Shown one piece after another: positions 1 through 5,468 of a stretch of 16,121 nt of DNA. Under the pieces are notes generated by a model. It had not been told where the DNA came from, did not search any database, and saw nothing but the letters and a program-made list of their open reading frames with translations. The translations under genes and the position numbers were made by a program. Numbering within the stretch: the stretch's first letter is position 1; each line of letters begins with the position of its first letter. Origin of the DNA: JAWXVE01 sp044425555 (GTDB taxonomy: Bacteria > Bacillota > Clostridia > Lachnospirales > Lachnospiraceae); NCBI GenBank assembly GCA_044425555.1, contig JAWXVF010000050.1:1-16121 (forward strand), written 5' to 3'.

Positions 1-570
1 ATCCCTCTTTTCAAGAAGTTTTCCAGTTTCCACAAGAATACTTCCTTTTGGGTCAGTAATTACAAATGAAGAATGACATTGCATAAGATTTGGTTTTAAC
101 CAAAATCTCGTTTTACCACTACCAGAACCACCAATAATAAGCACATTTTTATTTCGTGCTGTTTTTGGATTTTTAGGTCTGCTATTCATTGTTAAACTCT
201 CTGTTTGTGTAAGGATAACATTGTTTTGAAAATTGCTATCCCTATATTCTTCAATATCCTTAGAATTTCCCCAACGTGCCGAGCCATACTCAACTCCTTG
301 CCTGTATTTCTTAGCATTTTTGCCCTTGTTATAAACGATAAGTCTAATCGTTGCTCCTATCAAAAGTCCTATGATTAAGTCGCTTGGATAAAACGAGGGA
401 AGTGGTACTGCAAAGGCTTCACTAAATCCAGTTCCTAGATTAGTAAACATTTCCGATGTCGTTTCTCCACCTGCAAGCCTAATTGCTTGTGGTATCTTAG
501 TTGCTATAAAACCTATGATAATATAGGGTAAGTTAAGGATAATTTGCTTTTTAAGTTTTGTTGTATTCAT
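1..570 (-). CDS. VirD4/TcpA-type conjugative coupling protein, N-terminal part (runs off window)
   Basis: Type IV secretion coupling ATPase, which links the relaxosome to the mating channel at the membrane. Only the first 190 residues are in the window. Hydrophobic segments at about residues 11-29 and 63-80 suit an N-terminal membrane anchor. The family-typical YGSARWG motif is near residue 95, a perfect Walker A GGSGSGKT is at 147-154, and a DPKGS motif follows at about 173-177. The ATG at 570 overlaps the TGA of the preceding pcfB-like gene (ATGA), which suggests translational coupling. No frameshift is seen, so this copy looks intact as far as it can be followed, unlike the fragment at 14506-15011. 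Whether the C-terminal two thirds exist lies outside the window. Confidence 0.93.
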   Translation of the reverse strand, partial: MNTTKLKKQIILNLPYIIIGFIATKIPQAIRLAGGETTSEMFTNLGTGFSEAFAVPLPSFYPSDLIIGLLIGATIRLIVYNKGKNAKKYRQGVEYGSARWGNSKDIEEYRDSNFQNNVILTQTESLTMNSRPKNPKTARNKNVLIIGGSGSGKTRFWLKPNLMQCHSSFVITDPKGSILVETGKLLEKRD

Positions 571-1043
571 CGTGTTTGCTCCTTATTCTTAACTTTTTCG
601 TGGACAGTATTTTTTACTTTCTCTATCATTTTTCTAAGCTCTGTTAAAACAGATGGTCGTGTTTGCTTTTTCGTAATATCCTTTGTTAAATCTGCAAAGG
701 CTTTGTTAATGGCATCTGCATCTTTCCCTTTGAAAAATATAGTATGAACGGGTGGTGTTGCCTTTTTATCTGTCATCACAGCATAATCAACACCATATTT
801 TTTCATTATTTTATCAAAGTTTTTCATATCCTTATCGTTTAAATCTAGTGCTGACATACCTTGGTCTTTTTTGGCTAATTGCTCCACACTCATTTTTCCT
901 TGTGGTATTTTTGCATTGAATTGCTTATTTTTTTGATGTTGCTGGTAGGCTTTAATTGCTTTTAATAGCAATGCCCAAGTAAGTTTACCTCCTTTTTGCA
1001 CCAGTGCTACCTGTTTATTGTTGATTTCTTCTTGTACTGCCAA
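567..1043 (-). CDS. PcfB family (DUF3801) conjugation protein
   Basis: A 158-residue protein of the PcfB/DUF3801 type, regularly encoded directly before VirD4 in Gram-positive conjugative elements. In pheromone-plasmid systems PcfB is an accessory factor of relaxosome/coupling-protein function. It is basic, starts with the typical Q-E-E-(I/V)-N-N-K run and has a lysine-rich C-terminal tail. The start is taken as TTG at 1043 because AGGAGG lies 8 nt before it; a GTG at 1052 in the same frame falls inside that Shine-Dalgarno sequence and cannot be the start. The stop overlaps the virD4 start by 4 nt. It is predicted cytoplasmic, with no signal peptide or membrane segment. The family call is from sequence resemblance; the role is from family knowledge. 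Confidence 0.85.
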   Translation of the reverse strand: MAVQEEINNKQVALVQKGGKLTWALLLKAIKAYQQHQKNKQFNAKIPQGKMSVEQLAKKDQGMSALDLNDKDMKNFDKIMKKYGVDYAVMTDKKATPPVHTIFFKGKDADAINKAFADLTKDITKKQTRPSVLTELRKMIEKVKNTVHEKVKNKEQTR

Positions 1044-1073
1044 GTGTATCACCTCCTTTTGTTGATAGTGTTG

Positions 1074-1655
1074 TTATCTCTCTTGCTCTGCTTTTTTTGT
1101 AGCTTCGTTTGTGGGTGTAACTTTTTGAGCAATCACTTTTCCTGCTAACTTAAAGAATTTTTCGGGAGTTTCAAATTCTTTTGCATATTTTTCTTTCATA
1201 GCTTGCGATAAACTTTCAAAATTTTCATCACCACTTCCCACAATTAAAAAACTTCCTGCAATCACATCAACGATTTCGCCTTGTTTGTCATAAATAGCTC
1301 GATTTAGTGTAGAACCATTCATTTTTCCTTCTTCGTTGCAAATTAGGACAACAGGGTCATCATTCATATTTACAGTTTCAATATACCCATTCACCATTCC
1401 TTGCAAGGCTTCTAGTGTATCTGCTACTTGAAATTCTTTAGGTGGTTTCATTGGCTCTACCAACAGAACATCTAATAAGTTTTCTCGTTCCTCTTTCATT
1501 TCGATTGTAGCATCAACAAAATCATCAGCACTTAAAATATGAACACCCATTGACCATTCATCATGTACTAAATCCTCTGCTTCCTCTTTTGAATTTGCTG
1601 TAACGGTTACTGTTTTTTGCAATGTTTCCGTAATTGTAATATCATACTCTTTCAT
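1074..1655 (-). CDS. DpnD/PcfM-like N-domain joined to DUF3846-like domain
   Basis: A 193-residue soluble, acidic protein. Residues 1 to about 52 resemble the DpnD/PcfM-like small domain (begins MKEYDITITETL, with a V-A-A/T-N-S-x-E-E-A-E-x-L-V run and a closing FVDATIEM). Residues of about 60-160 resemble DUF3846, found in phages and conjugative elements (CNEEGKMNGSTLNRAIYD followed by an I-A-G-S-F-L-I-V-G hydrophobic strand). These two modules are often separate genes, so this is either a fusion or a common ICE arrangement. An AAAGGAG lies 9 nt before the ATG. It sits between the replication initiator and pcfB, 30 nt before pcfB. No catalytic residues are recognised and the function is unknown. 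Confidence 0.7.
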   Translation of the reverse strand: MKEYDITITETLQKTVTVTANSKEEAEDLVHDEWSMGVHILSADDFVDATIEMKEERENLLDVLLVEPMKPPKEFQVADTLEALQGMVNGYIETVNMNDDPVVLICNEEGKMNGSTLNRAIYDKQGEIVDVIAGSFLIVGSGDENFESLSQAMKEKYAKEFETPEKFFKLAGKVIAQKVTPTNEATKKAEQER

Positions 1656-1690
1656 TTTTTGCTACTCCTTTCAATTTTGCGTAAAATAAA

Positions 1691-1712
1691 AACACTCTGT
1701 TTCCAAAGTGCT
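1691..1712 (-). terminator. Short intergenic hairpin with U-tract after the replication initiator
   Basis: On the minus-strand transcript a 9-bp stem (arms 1704-1712 and 1691-1699, with two G-U pairs) closes a GAAA tetraloop and is followed by a U-rich run. It begins at the stop codon of the initiator gene and ends about 35 nt before the next start. It has the form of a weak intrinsic terminator or attenuator that would reduce read-through into the transfer genes. Confidence 0.6.
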
Positions 1713-2569
1713 TAATAGCCTAAATCATATTTAACTTTTGCTGAATAATAATTATCTATCGTTGATGGGGCATTGAATAGTGTGGCTAACAAATATCTTT
1801 TGATGTTTTTAATATCCACTCTATTGTCATCTAAGCAACTTAGCACATACTCAATGTGTTCTGAATTTATCTTCAACATTTTGCTTTTTACCAGTTCAGA
1901 TGGATAATCATTTCCTGCGATGTTGATATAGTTTCTTGTAGAGCATAATGTTTCAATAATTAAATCAGCCATTTCTCTTATTTTTTCTTTCTCACCAAGT
2001 TTACCATGTTTCATAAAATGCTCGTATTCAATATTTTCATAAACAGTTTCTTTCAATTCTTCAAAGCTATCAAATCCTATCATTTCATATCCTAGCTCTT
2101 TTTGATTGATTTGATAAGGATTTAATACATTAGTATTTAATTCTTTTTTATTTAATAGTTTAGTATTATATTGTACGGGATTTTCCAATATAGGTTTCTC
2201 CTGTATTGGTTTTTCCGATATTGGCTTTTCCAAGATTGGCTTTTCCAATTTAGGTTCTTCCTCAGTAGGTGGTTCTTGTGGTAACTCAAAAATAGTATAT
2301 TCGGTATCTGTAAAATGTCCTTTTTCATTTCTTAAACGAGTGCGAATAATATACCCGTGTTTCTCTAATTCTTTGATGGTTGAACTAACTCCATCTACAC
2401 CATCTTTGCAAATCGAAGCGTATCCTGCAATGCTATGCTCCCAATTATCGGGCAATGATAGTAGCACAGATAATAAGCCTTTTGCCTTTAGTGATAATGC
2501 TTTATTTTTCAAATGATGATTAGCCATTACTGTATAATTTTTGGTCTTTTCTACTCTAAATACTGCCAT
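1712..2569 (-). CDS. Replication initiator-like protein, N-terminal winged HTH plus DUF6017
   Basis: A 285-residue protein of the ICE/plasmid replication-initiator type, often annotated as helix-turn-helix DUF6017 protein. Residues 1-95 form a winged-helix DNA-binding region (FRVEKTKNYTVMANHHLKN, then LSLKAKGLLSVLLSLPDNW and a second helix pair IKELEKHGYIIRTR), as in phage replisome organisers. Residues 100-155 are a disordered linker with a proline/glutamate/lysine repeat. Residues 160-285 match the DUF6017 C-terminus (YEHFMKHGK, REMADLIIETLCS, a terminal NIKRYLLATLFNA). GGAGGTG lies 5 nt before the ATG. It follows parB by 30 nt in one operon. Its likely job is DNA binding at an element origin and recruitment of a DnaC-type loader; no origin iterons were confidently located. 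Confidence 0.82.
   Translation of the reverse strand: MAVFRVEKTKNYTVMANHHLKNKALSLKAKGLLSVLLSLPDNWEHSIAGYASICKDGVDGVSSTIKELEKHGYIIRTRLRNEKGHFTDTEYTIFELPQEPPTEEEPKLEKPILEKPISEKPIQEKPILENPVQYNTKLLNKKELNTNVLNPYQINQKELGYEMIGFDSFEELKETVYENIEYEHFMKHGKLGEKEKIREMADLIIETLCSTRNYINIAGNDYPSELVKSKMLKINSEHIEYVLSCLDDNRVDIKNIKRYLLATLFNAPSTIDNYYSAKVKYDLGY
2174..2248 (-). repeat. Five tandem 15-bp units encoding a pentapeptide repeat in the initiator linker
   Basis: Residues 108-132 read as five consecutive 5-residue units: LEKPI, LEKPI, SEKPI, QEKPI, LENPV. At DNA level the units are diverged 15-mers, so the repeat is old and probably not slipping quickly. A Pro-Lys-Glu repeat of this kind would form an extended spacer between the DNA-binding and DUF6017 domains. 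Confidence 0.85.
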
Positions 2570-2599
2570 TATGACACCTCCATTTTTATGTCATATCTT

Positions 2600-3487
2600 T
2601 TATCGCTCTTGCTGTTTTTTCTTATTTTTCAGATGATTTTCAAGCAATTTCATGATAGCTTCTTGCATTTTTTCGGGTGTATATGACTTAGGGAAATATT
2701 TTTTAATTGTGTCTGTAGAAAAACTAATTTTACCGATTTCACTTTTCTTTTCCTCGCTCATAATTGCACTCATTGTATCAAAATTACAATTACCATCTTT
2801 TGATAAAGCTTTAATACGTTGTGCCTGTGATAGTGATGGGATAGACTGTTCAGCATCTAATACATCTAAAAAATCAATTTGTTCTTCTTGTGTAAGTGAT
2901 GATATTTCTACAGCAGGTGTAAATCCCATTTGCTTATTGTCCACCATATCAAGTATCTTTGGATCGAGTTTTGTAAGACTGATATATCGTTGTACTTGAT
3001 TTTTGCTTGTACCTGCATTTTCTGCTATCATTTCAATAGATGTTTTCCCATTTTCTAACTTCTGCCCAATTTGGGTAGAAGTTAAATCAGTACGATTTCC
3101 TTGCTTTTTTATAGCTTCTAATTTCATTTTATACGCAAAGGCTCGCTCACTTGGTAAGATGTTTTCACGTTGCAAATTACTGTCTACCATAATAATTGTA
3201 GCCTTATCATCATCTACATTTCTAACAATAACGGGCATATGAGAAAGTTCAGCTAGTTCACAAGCTCTATGCCTACGATGTCCCGATATAAGTTCATATC
3301 CTCCTGTTTCAAGTGGTCTTGCAATCGCTGGCATAAGCACTCCATATTCTTTTACACTTTCCATTGTTTCTGCCATAGCTTCATCATCTCGCACCTTAAA
3401 TGGGTGGTCTTTAAACGGGTGTAATTCCGACAAAGGAATATTCCTTACTTCCTCTGTAACCTCCACAGAATTTTTCTTATCTTTCAT
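2600..3487 (-). CDS. ParB/Spo0J family partition protein
   Basis: A 295-residue ParB-family DNA-binding CTPase, expected to bind parS-like sites and help maintain or segregate the element. The N-terminal ParB/sulfiredoxin-type domain spans about residues 15-110 with the signature GHRRHRA at 69-75 and the NLQREN...LPSERAFAYK box at 104-120. The central helix-turn-helix is around 150-171 (IEMIAENAGTSKNQVQRYIS). The lysine-rich C-terminus (KNKKKQQ) would be a dimerisation or non-specific DNA tail. AGGAGG lies 9 nt before the ATG. The gene is second in the operon, after the DUF6809-like gene and a long hairpin. No ParA ATPase is adjacent in this window, which is unusual because ParA normally partners ParB. 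Confidence 0.92.
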   Translation of the reverse strand: MKDKKNSVEVTEEVRNIPLSELHPFKDHPFKVRDDEAMAETMESVKEYGVLMPAIARPLETGGYELISGHRRHRACELAELSHMPVIVRNVDDDKATIIMVDSNLQRENILPSERAFAYKMKLEAIKKQGNRTDLTSTQIGQKLENGKTSIEMIAENAGTSKNQVQRYISLTKLDPKILDMVDNKQMGFTPAVEISSLTQEEQIDFLDVLDAEQSIPSLSQAQRIKALSKDGNCNFDTMSAIMSEEKKSEIGKISFSTDTIKKYFPKSYTPEKMQEAIMKLLENHLKNKKKQQER

Positions 3488-3528
3488 TTTAAGTAACCTC
3501 CTATAATTTTATTTTTTAACATAAAAAA

Positions 3529-3573
3529 AGAGAGCTTACCCTGCACTCATATAGAATGCAAAACAAACTCTCT
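3529..3573 (-). terminator. Long attenuator-like hairpin in the parB leader
   Basis: On the minus-strand transcript, arms 3554-3573 and 3529-3548 form a 20-bp stem that includes about six G-U pairs, closed by a 5-nt AU loop and followed by seven Us. It sits 41 nt before the parB start, where termination would switch off parB and everything downstream. The large number of G-U pairs with no A-C or purine clashes indicates pairing maintained by selection. Confidence 0.8.
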
Positions 3574-3613
3574 AAAGCATATTGAATTTTAATGTATCAC
3601 CTCCATTTTTCAT
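3572..3613 (-). CDS. Candidate 13-codon leader peptide before the parB attenuator
   Basis: The minus strand has ATG at 3613 followed by 12 further sense codons (MKNGGDTLKFNML) and a TAG whose last two bases are the first bases of the 3529-3573 hairpin. An AGGA lies 11 nt before the ATG, a poor but possible ribosome site. A GGAGGTG also lies inside the reading frame. The placement against the hairpin is what translation-controlled attenuation would need, but an open frame this short arises easily by chance. No run of one amino acid is present to suggest classical amino-acid attenuation. Confidence 0.3.
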   Translation of the reverse strand: MKNGGDTLKFNML

Positions 3614-3646
3614 AATTTTGTTGTTCCTGCTTGAGCAAAAAAGGAA

Positions 3647-3697
3647 AAGACTAAGCCAAAAAGCCTGTATTTATCAGCACTTTTTCGGTTTAGTCCT
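3647..3697 (-). terminator. Long hairpin with U-rich tail after the DUF6809-like gene
   Basis: On the minus-strand transcript arms 3675-3697 and 3647-3667 form a stem of about 20 bp with G-U pairs, one A-C mismatch and one bulge around an 8-nt loop. A U-rich stretch follows. It starts 12 nt after the DUF6809-like stop codon, so it probably terminates a large part of the transcripts from the 3976-4004 promoter before parB. Confidence 0.75.
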
Positions 3698-3709
3698 ATA
3701 ATTACACAA

Positions 3710-3919
3710 TCATCCCATCTCCTCCAGCATTCTCTCTTGAATCATTCCATGATAATCATCAAATCGTTCTTTTTCCATTTGAGACATTTCTGTTTCAAAA
3801 TAATCCCGTTCTTCTCTAATTTTTGTTTGTAACTCTTGGTACTTTGGTGTATTGACATACTTTGTTTCCACTGGGAATACTCCTCCACTAATCATTTCTT
3901 TTACTATCGAACTTTTCAT
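3710..3919 (-). CDS. Small helical protein, DUF6809-like
   Basis: A 69-residue protein resembling the DUF6809 family of small ICE-associated proteins: a short N-terminal segment with a G-G-x-F/I-x-P-x-E core, followed by a long charged helix with E/R/K-rich heptads (residues 28-69) ending in EERMLEE-type sequence. An AGGAG lies 8 nt before the ATG. It is the first gene after the minus-strand promoter at 3976-4004 and is followed by a terminator-like hairpin. No catalytic or metal-binding motif is visible and the function is unknown. The family match is by general appearance, so moderately sure. Confidence 0.65.
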   Translation of the reverse strand: MKSSIVKEMISGGVFPVETKYVNTPKYQELQTKIREERDYFETEMSQMEKERFDDYHGMIQERMLEEMG

Positions 3920-3975
3920 CTGACCATCTCCTTTTCTATTTTGCTTAAAAGTAAACTATTTCACTTTCACGTTGA

Positions 3976-4004
3976 ATTATACGCTCAAAAAATAACTTAG
4001 TCAA
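3976..4004 (-). promoter_or_regulatory. Sigma-70/SigA promoter of the parB-rep-transfer operon
   Basis: The minus strand reads TTGACT (3999-4004), a 17-bp spacer, then TATAAT (3976-3981). It lies about 57 bp before the DUF6809-like start codon and diverges from the promoter at 4083-4111, with AT-rich repeats between the two. Confidence 0.85.
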
Positions 4005-4027
4005 TAATTAATTCACTTTTAAACGAA

Positions 4028-4071
4028 TTAATTTGTTTTAATATTAATTTGTTTTCAACAAAACAATTTAA
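4028..4071. repeat. AT-rich repeat cluster between divergent promoters, probable operator
   Basis: The 12-mer TTAATTTGTTTT occurs at 4028-4039 and again at 4044-4055 (16-bp period). An inverted copy with one mismatch is at 4060-4071. The three sites fill the space between the divergent promoters at 3976-4004 and 4083-4111, so they are well placed to bind the XRE regulator encoded at 4147 or to act as short iterons. Confidence 0.6.
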
Positions 4072-4082
4072 TTACTTTACAT

Positions 4083-4111
4083 TTGATTTATTTATCTAAA
4101 CACTGTATAAT
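4083..4111 (+). promoter_or_regulatory. SigA promoter of the XRE regulator at 4147
   Basis: TTGATT (4083-4088), a 17-bp spacer and TATAAT (4106-4111) give a strong consensus promoter. The predicted start of transcription is near 4118, leaving a leader of about 29 nt before the ATG at 4147. Confidence 0.8.
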
Positions 4112-4146
4112 TTAACTATTAGACTAATTTAGAAAGTAGGATTTTC

Positions 4147-4362
4147 ATGGGAACAATGACCAAAAAAATTGAACTGTTGCTTATTGAAGCAAATATATCA
4201 AAAAAAGAATTAGCCAATCGTCTTGGAACAAAACAGTCAAATTTATCAGGTAAGTTAAAACGAAACAACTTTTCTGAGCAAGATCTACAAGACATAGCCA
4301 AAGCTTGTGGTGCAAGATTTGAAGGAACATTTGTCATTAATGATACTGGTAAAAAAATTTAA
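4147..4362 (+). CDS. XRE/Cro-type HTH regulator
   Basis: A 71-residue single-domain repressor of the XRE family. The helix-turn-helix covers about residues 14-40 (ISKKELANRLGTKQSNLSGKLKR), followed by the FSEQDLQDIAKACGARFEGTF segment typical of small ICE and phage Cro-like regulators. The ATG at 4147 has an AGGA 5 nt upstream; an in-frame ATG at 4156 would give 68 residues and cannot be excluded. It is transcribed divergently from the parB operon, and the repeats at 4028-4071 lie between the two promoters. It therefore probably controls both its own gene and the replication/transfer operon. Confidence 0.85.
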   Translation: MGTMTKKIELLLIEANISKKELANRLGTKQSNLSGKLKRNNFSEQDLQDIAKACGARFEGTFVINDTGKKI

Positions 4363-4381
4363 GAAGAAGTTCTAATAATAT

Positions 4382-4612
4382 TTATCTAATTTTCTTATTA
4401 TTTTTCATATCATTAACTATATAATTAATAAATTCATCAACATTTGGTATCTGATTTTTCTTTGATACTCTTCTTTGATAAGCTTCTATAACACCATCAT
4501 TAGGACAATTATTATAAGCATAATTAATGGCTTCTTGCATATCTGCTTTTACTTCTTTCAACGAAACACCATTTTGTTTTGCTACTTTTCGTAATATTTT
4601 TCTATTTGCCAT
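4382..4612 (-). CDS. Small protein resembling the Spo0A C-terminal domain
   Basis: A 76-residue basic protein whose N-terminal half (MANRKILRKVAKQNGVSLKEVKADMQEAI split over residues 1-29) looks like the short standalone Spo0A C-terminal-like proteins often found in Clostridia and their mobile elements. A helical C-terminal half with V/I-P-N-V-D-E-F-I-N-Y-I follows. An AAAGGA lies 11 nt before the ATG. It is convergent with the XRE gene ending at 4362 and divergent from the XRE gene at 4772, with the dyad operator at 4708-4747 between. No response-regulator receiver domain is present, so it cannot be a phosphorelay regulator on its own. Its function is unknown. Confidence 0.6.
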   Translation of the reverse strand: MANRKILRKVAKQNGVSLKEVKADMQEAINYAYNNCPNDGVIEAYQRRVSKKNQIPNVDEFINYIVNDMKNNKKIR

Positions 4613-4690
4613 CTTTTATTATTTCCTTTCAAAATATTATTTTTAGTACCAATATGCATACTTATCATAAACATTATTTGATGCAAATTC

Positions 4691-4720
4691 ATTATATCAT
4701 AAGCTTCATTGTGTACGCAA
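4691..4720 (-). promoter_or_regulatory. Possible promoter of the Spo0A-C-like gene
   Basis: The minus strand has TATAAT at 4691-4696 and a weak -35 TTGCGT at 4715-4720, 18 bp away. The -35 falls inside the dyad operator at 4708-4747, so a repressor bound there would block it. The -35 is poor and the call is tentative. Confidence 0.4.
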
Positions 4721-4747
4721 GTGCGTATACGCACAAACGTACACAAT
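4708..4747. promoter_or_regulatory. Nested 40-bp dyad operator
   Basis: An outer inverted repeat ATTGTGTACG / CGTACACAAT (4708-4717 and 4738-4747, perfect) encloses a perfect 14-bp palindrome GTGCGTATACGCAC (4721-4734). Both share one centre, and 34 of 40 positions obey the dyad. Half-sites of the form GTGTACG or GTGCGTA occur four times, as expected for two or more repressor dimers. The site lies 24 bp before the XRE gene at 4772 and overlaps the putative promoter of the divergent gene, so autoregulation by that XRE protein is likely. Confidence 0.8.
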
Positions 4748-4771
4748 AGTAATATTAAGCAGGGTGATAAA

Positions 4772-5014
4772 ATGCAAATCAAACAAGCTATTGTAAGTAA
4801 ATTTAAAAACTTATGTGACGAACGAGGTATTGCCTTAAATCAACTGGCAACACTATCAGGTGTAACACCATCAACCGTCTACTCTATGGTTGACGATTCA
4901 AGAAAAGACTTATCTGTTATTACTGTAAAAAAATTATGCGATGGATTGGAGATCTCAATTGATCAATTTTTTGACGATGATATTTTTCGTAATCTAGATC
5001 AAGAAATTTTTTAG
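4772..5014 (+). CDS. XRE family HTH regulator
   Basis: An 80-residue repressor-type protein. The helix-turn-helix spans about residues 19-45 (IALNQLATLSGVTPSTVYSM), followed by the SVITVKKLCDGLEISIDQFF segment characteristic of clostridial XRE proteins, with an acidic C-terminal tail. The start is taken at ATG 4772 because GCAGGGTG lies 5 nt upstream. An upstream in-frame ATG at 4709 would put the 40-bp operator inside the coding region and is rejected. It probably represses itself and the divergent gene ending at 4382 through that operator. It is convergent with mobC. Confidence 0.88.
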   Translation: MQIKQAIVSKFKNLCDERGIALNQLATLSGVTPSTVYSMVDDSRKDLSVITVKKLCDGLEISIDQFFDDDIFRNLDQEIF

Positions 5015-5101
5015 TTACTATTTCCTATCAATTCCTTGTTCTTCTTATACGTATTTATCAGTATTTAGAATGTACACTTCATGATATTTGGACTATAAAT
5101 C

Positions 5102-5449
5102 TTAGTCATCAGAATATACGTCAATTAATATTCTCGTAAATTCTCTTAAATATTCTTTGATTTCTTTTATATCAAGTGCGACGGATTCAATATCTTCAAG
5201 ATAGATATTTCCTGTCGCATTTGCCTTTTTTGCAAGTTGGTTCACATTTGTTCCAATCTGAGATACTTCTCCACTAAGTTGATTGAATGGTTGCATATCA
5301 ATATCTATCATATAACCATATATTGCCATTCTTCGTAAGTACACTCCCATATCACTTATATGTAGTAGTCGCATTTTTTGGTCTATGATATCCCTCTCTT
5401 TCTTTGTTACACGAAAAAACATTCCTTGACCTCTTTCTCTTTTTGCCAT
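5102..5449 (-). CDS. mobC: MobC family relaxosome accessory protein
   Basis: A 115-residue MobC/ribbon-helix-helix protein that assists a relaxase at oriT. Residues 9-48 carry the N-terminal FFRVTKKERDIIDQK strand-helix and an LRRMAIYGY run. The diagnostic MobC motif IGTNVNQLAKKANATG is at 65-80, followed by a charged helix (EIKEYLREFTRIL). AAAGGGG lies 5 nt before the ATG. The gene follows the LtrC-like remnant by 19 nt, as in Tn1549-type elements. Normally a relaxase gene overlaps or follows mobC immediately; here the next 87 bp are empty and the following gene is a convergent regulator. The relaxase has therefore been lost or moved. Confidence 0.9.
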   Translation of the reverse strand: MAKRERGQGMFFRVTKKERDIIDQKMRLLHISDMGVYLRRMAIYGYMIDIDMQPFNQLSGEVSQIGTNVNQLAKKANATGNIYLEDIESVALDIKEIKEYLREFTRILIDVYSDD

Positions 5450-5468
5450 TTTAACCCCTTTCTAAAAT

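Noticed and set aside
2652..3242. Plus-strand open frames antisense to parB
   Set aside because: ParB on the minus strand is unmistakable, and the opposite frames have no start signals or family resemblance.
4709..4771. Upstream ATG for the XRE gene at 4772
   Set aside because: The coding region would contain the 40-bp operator, and the translated extension is unlike XRE proteins.
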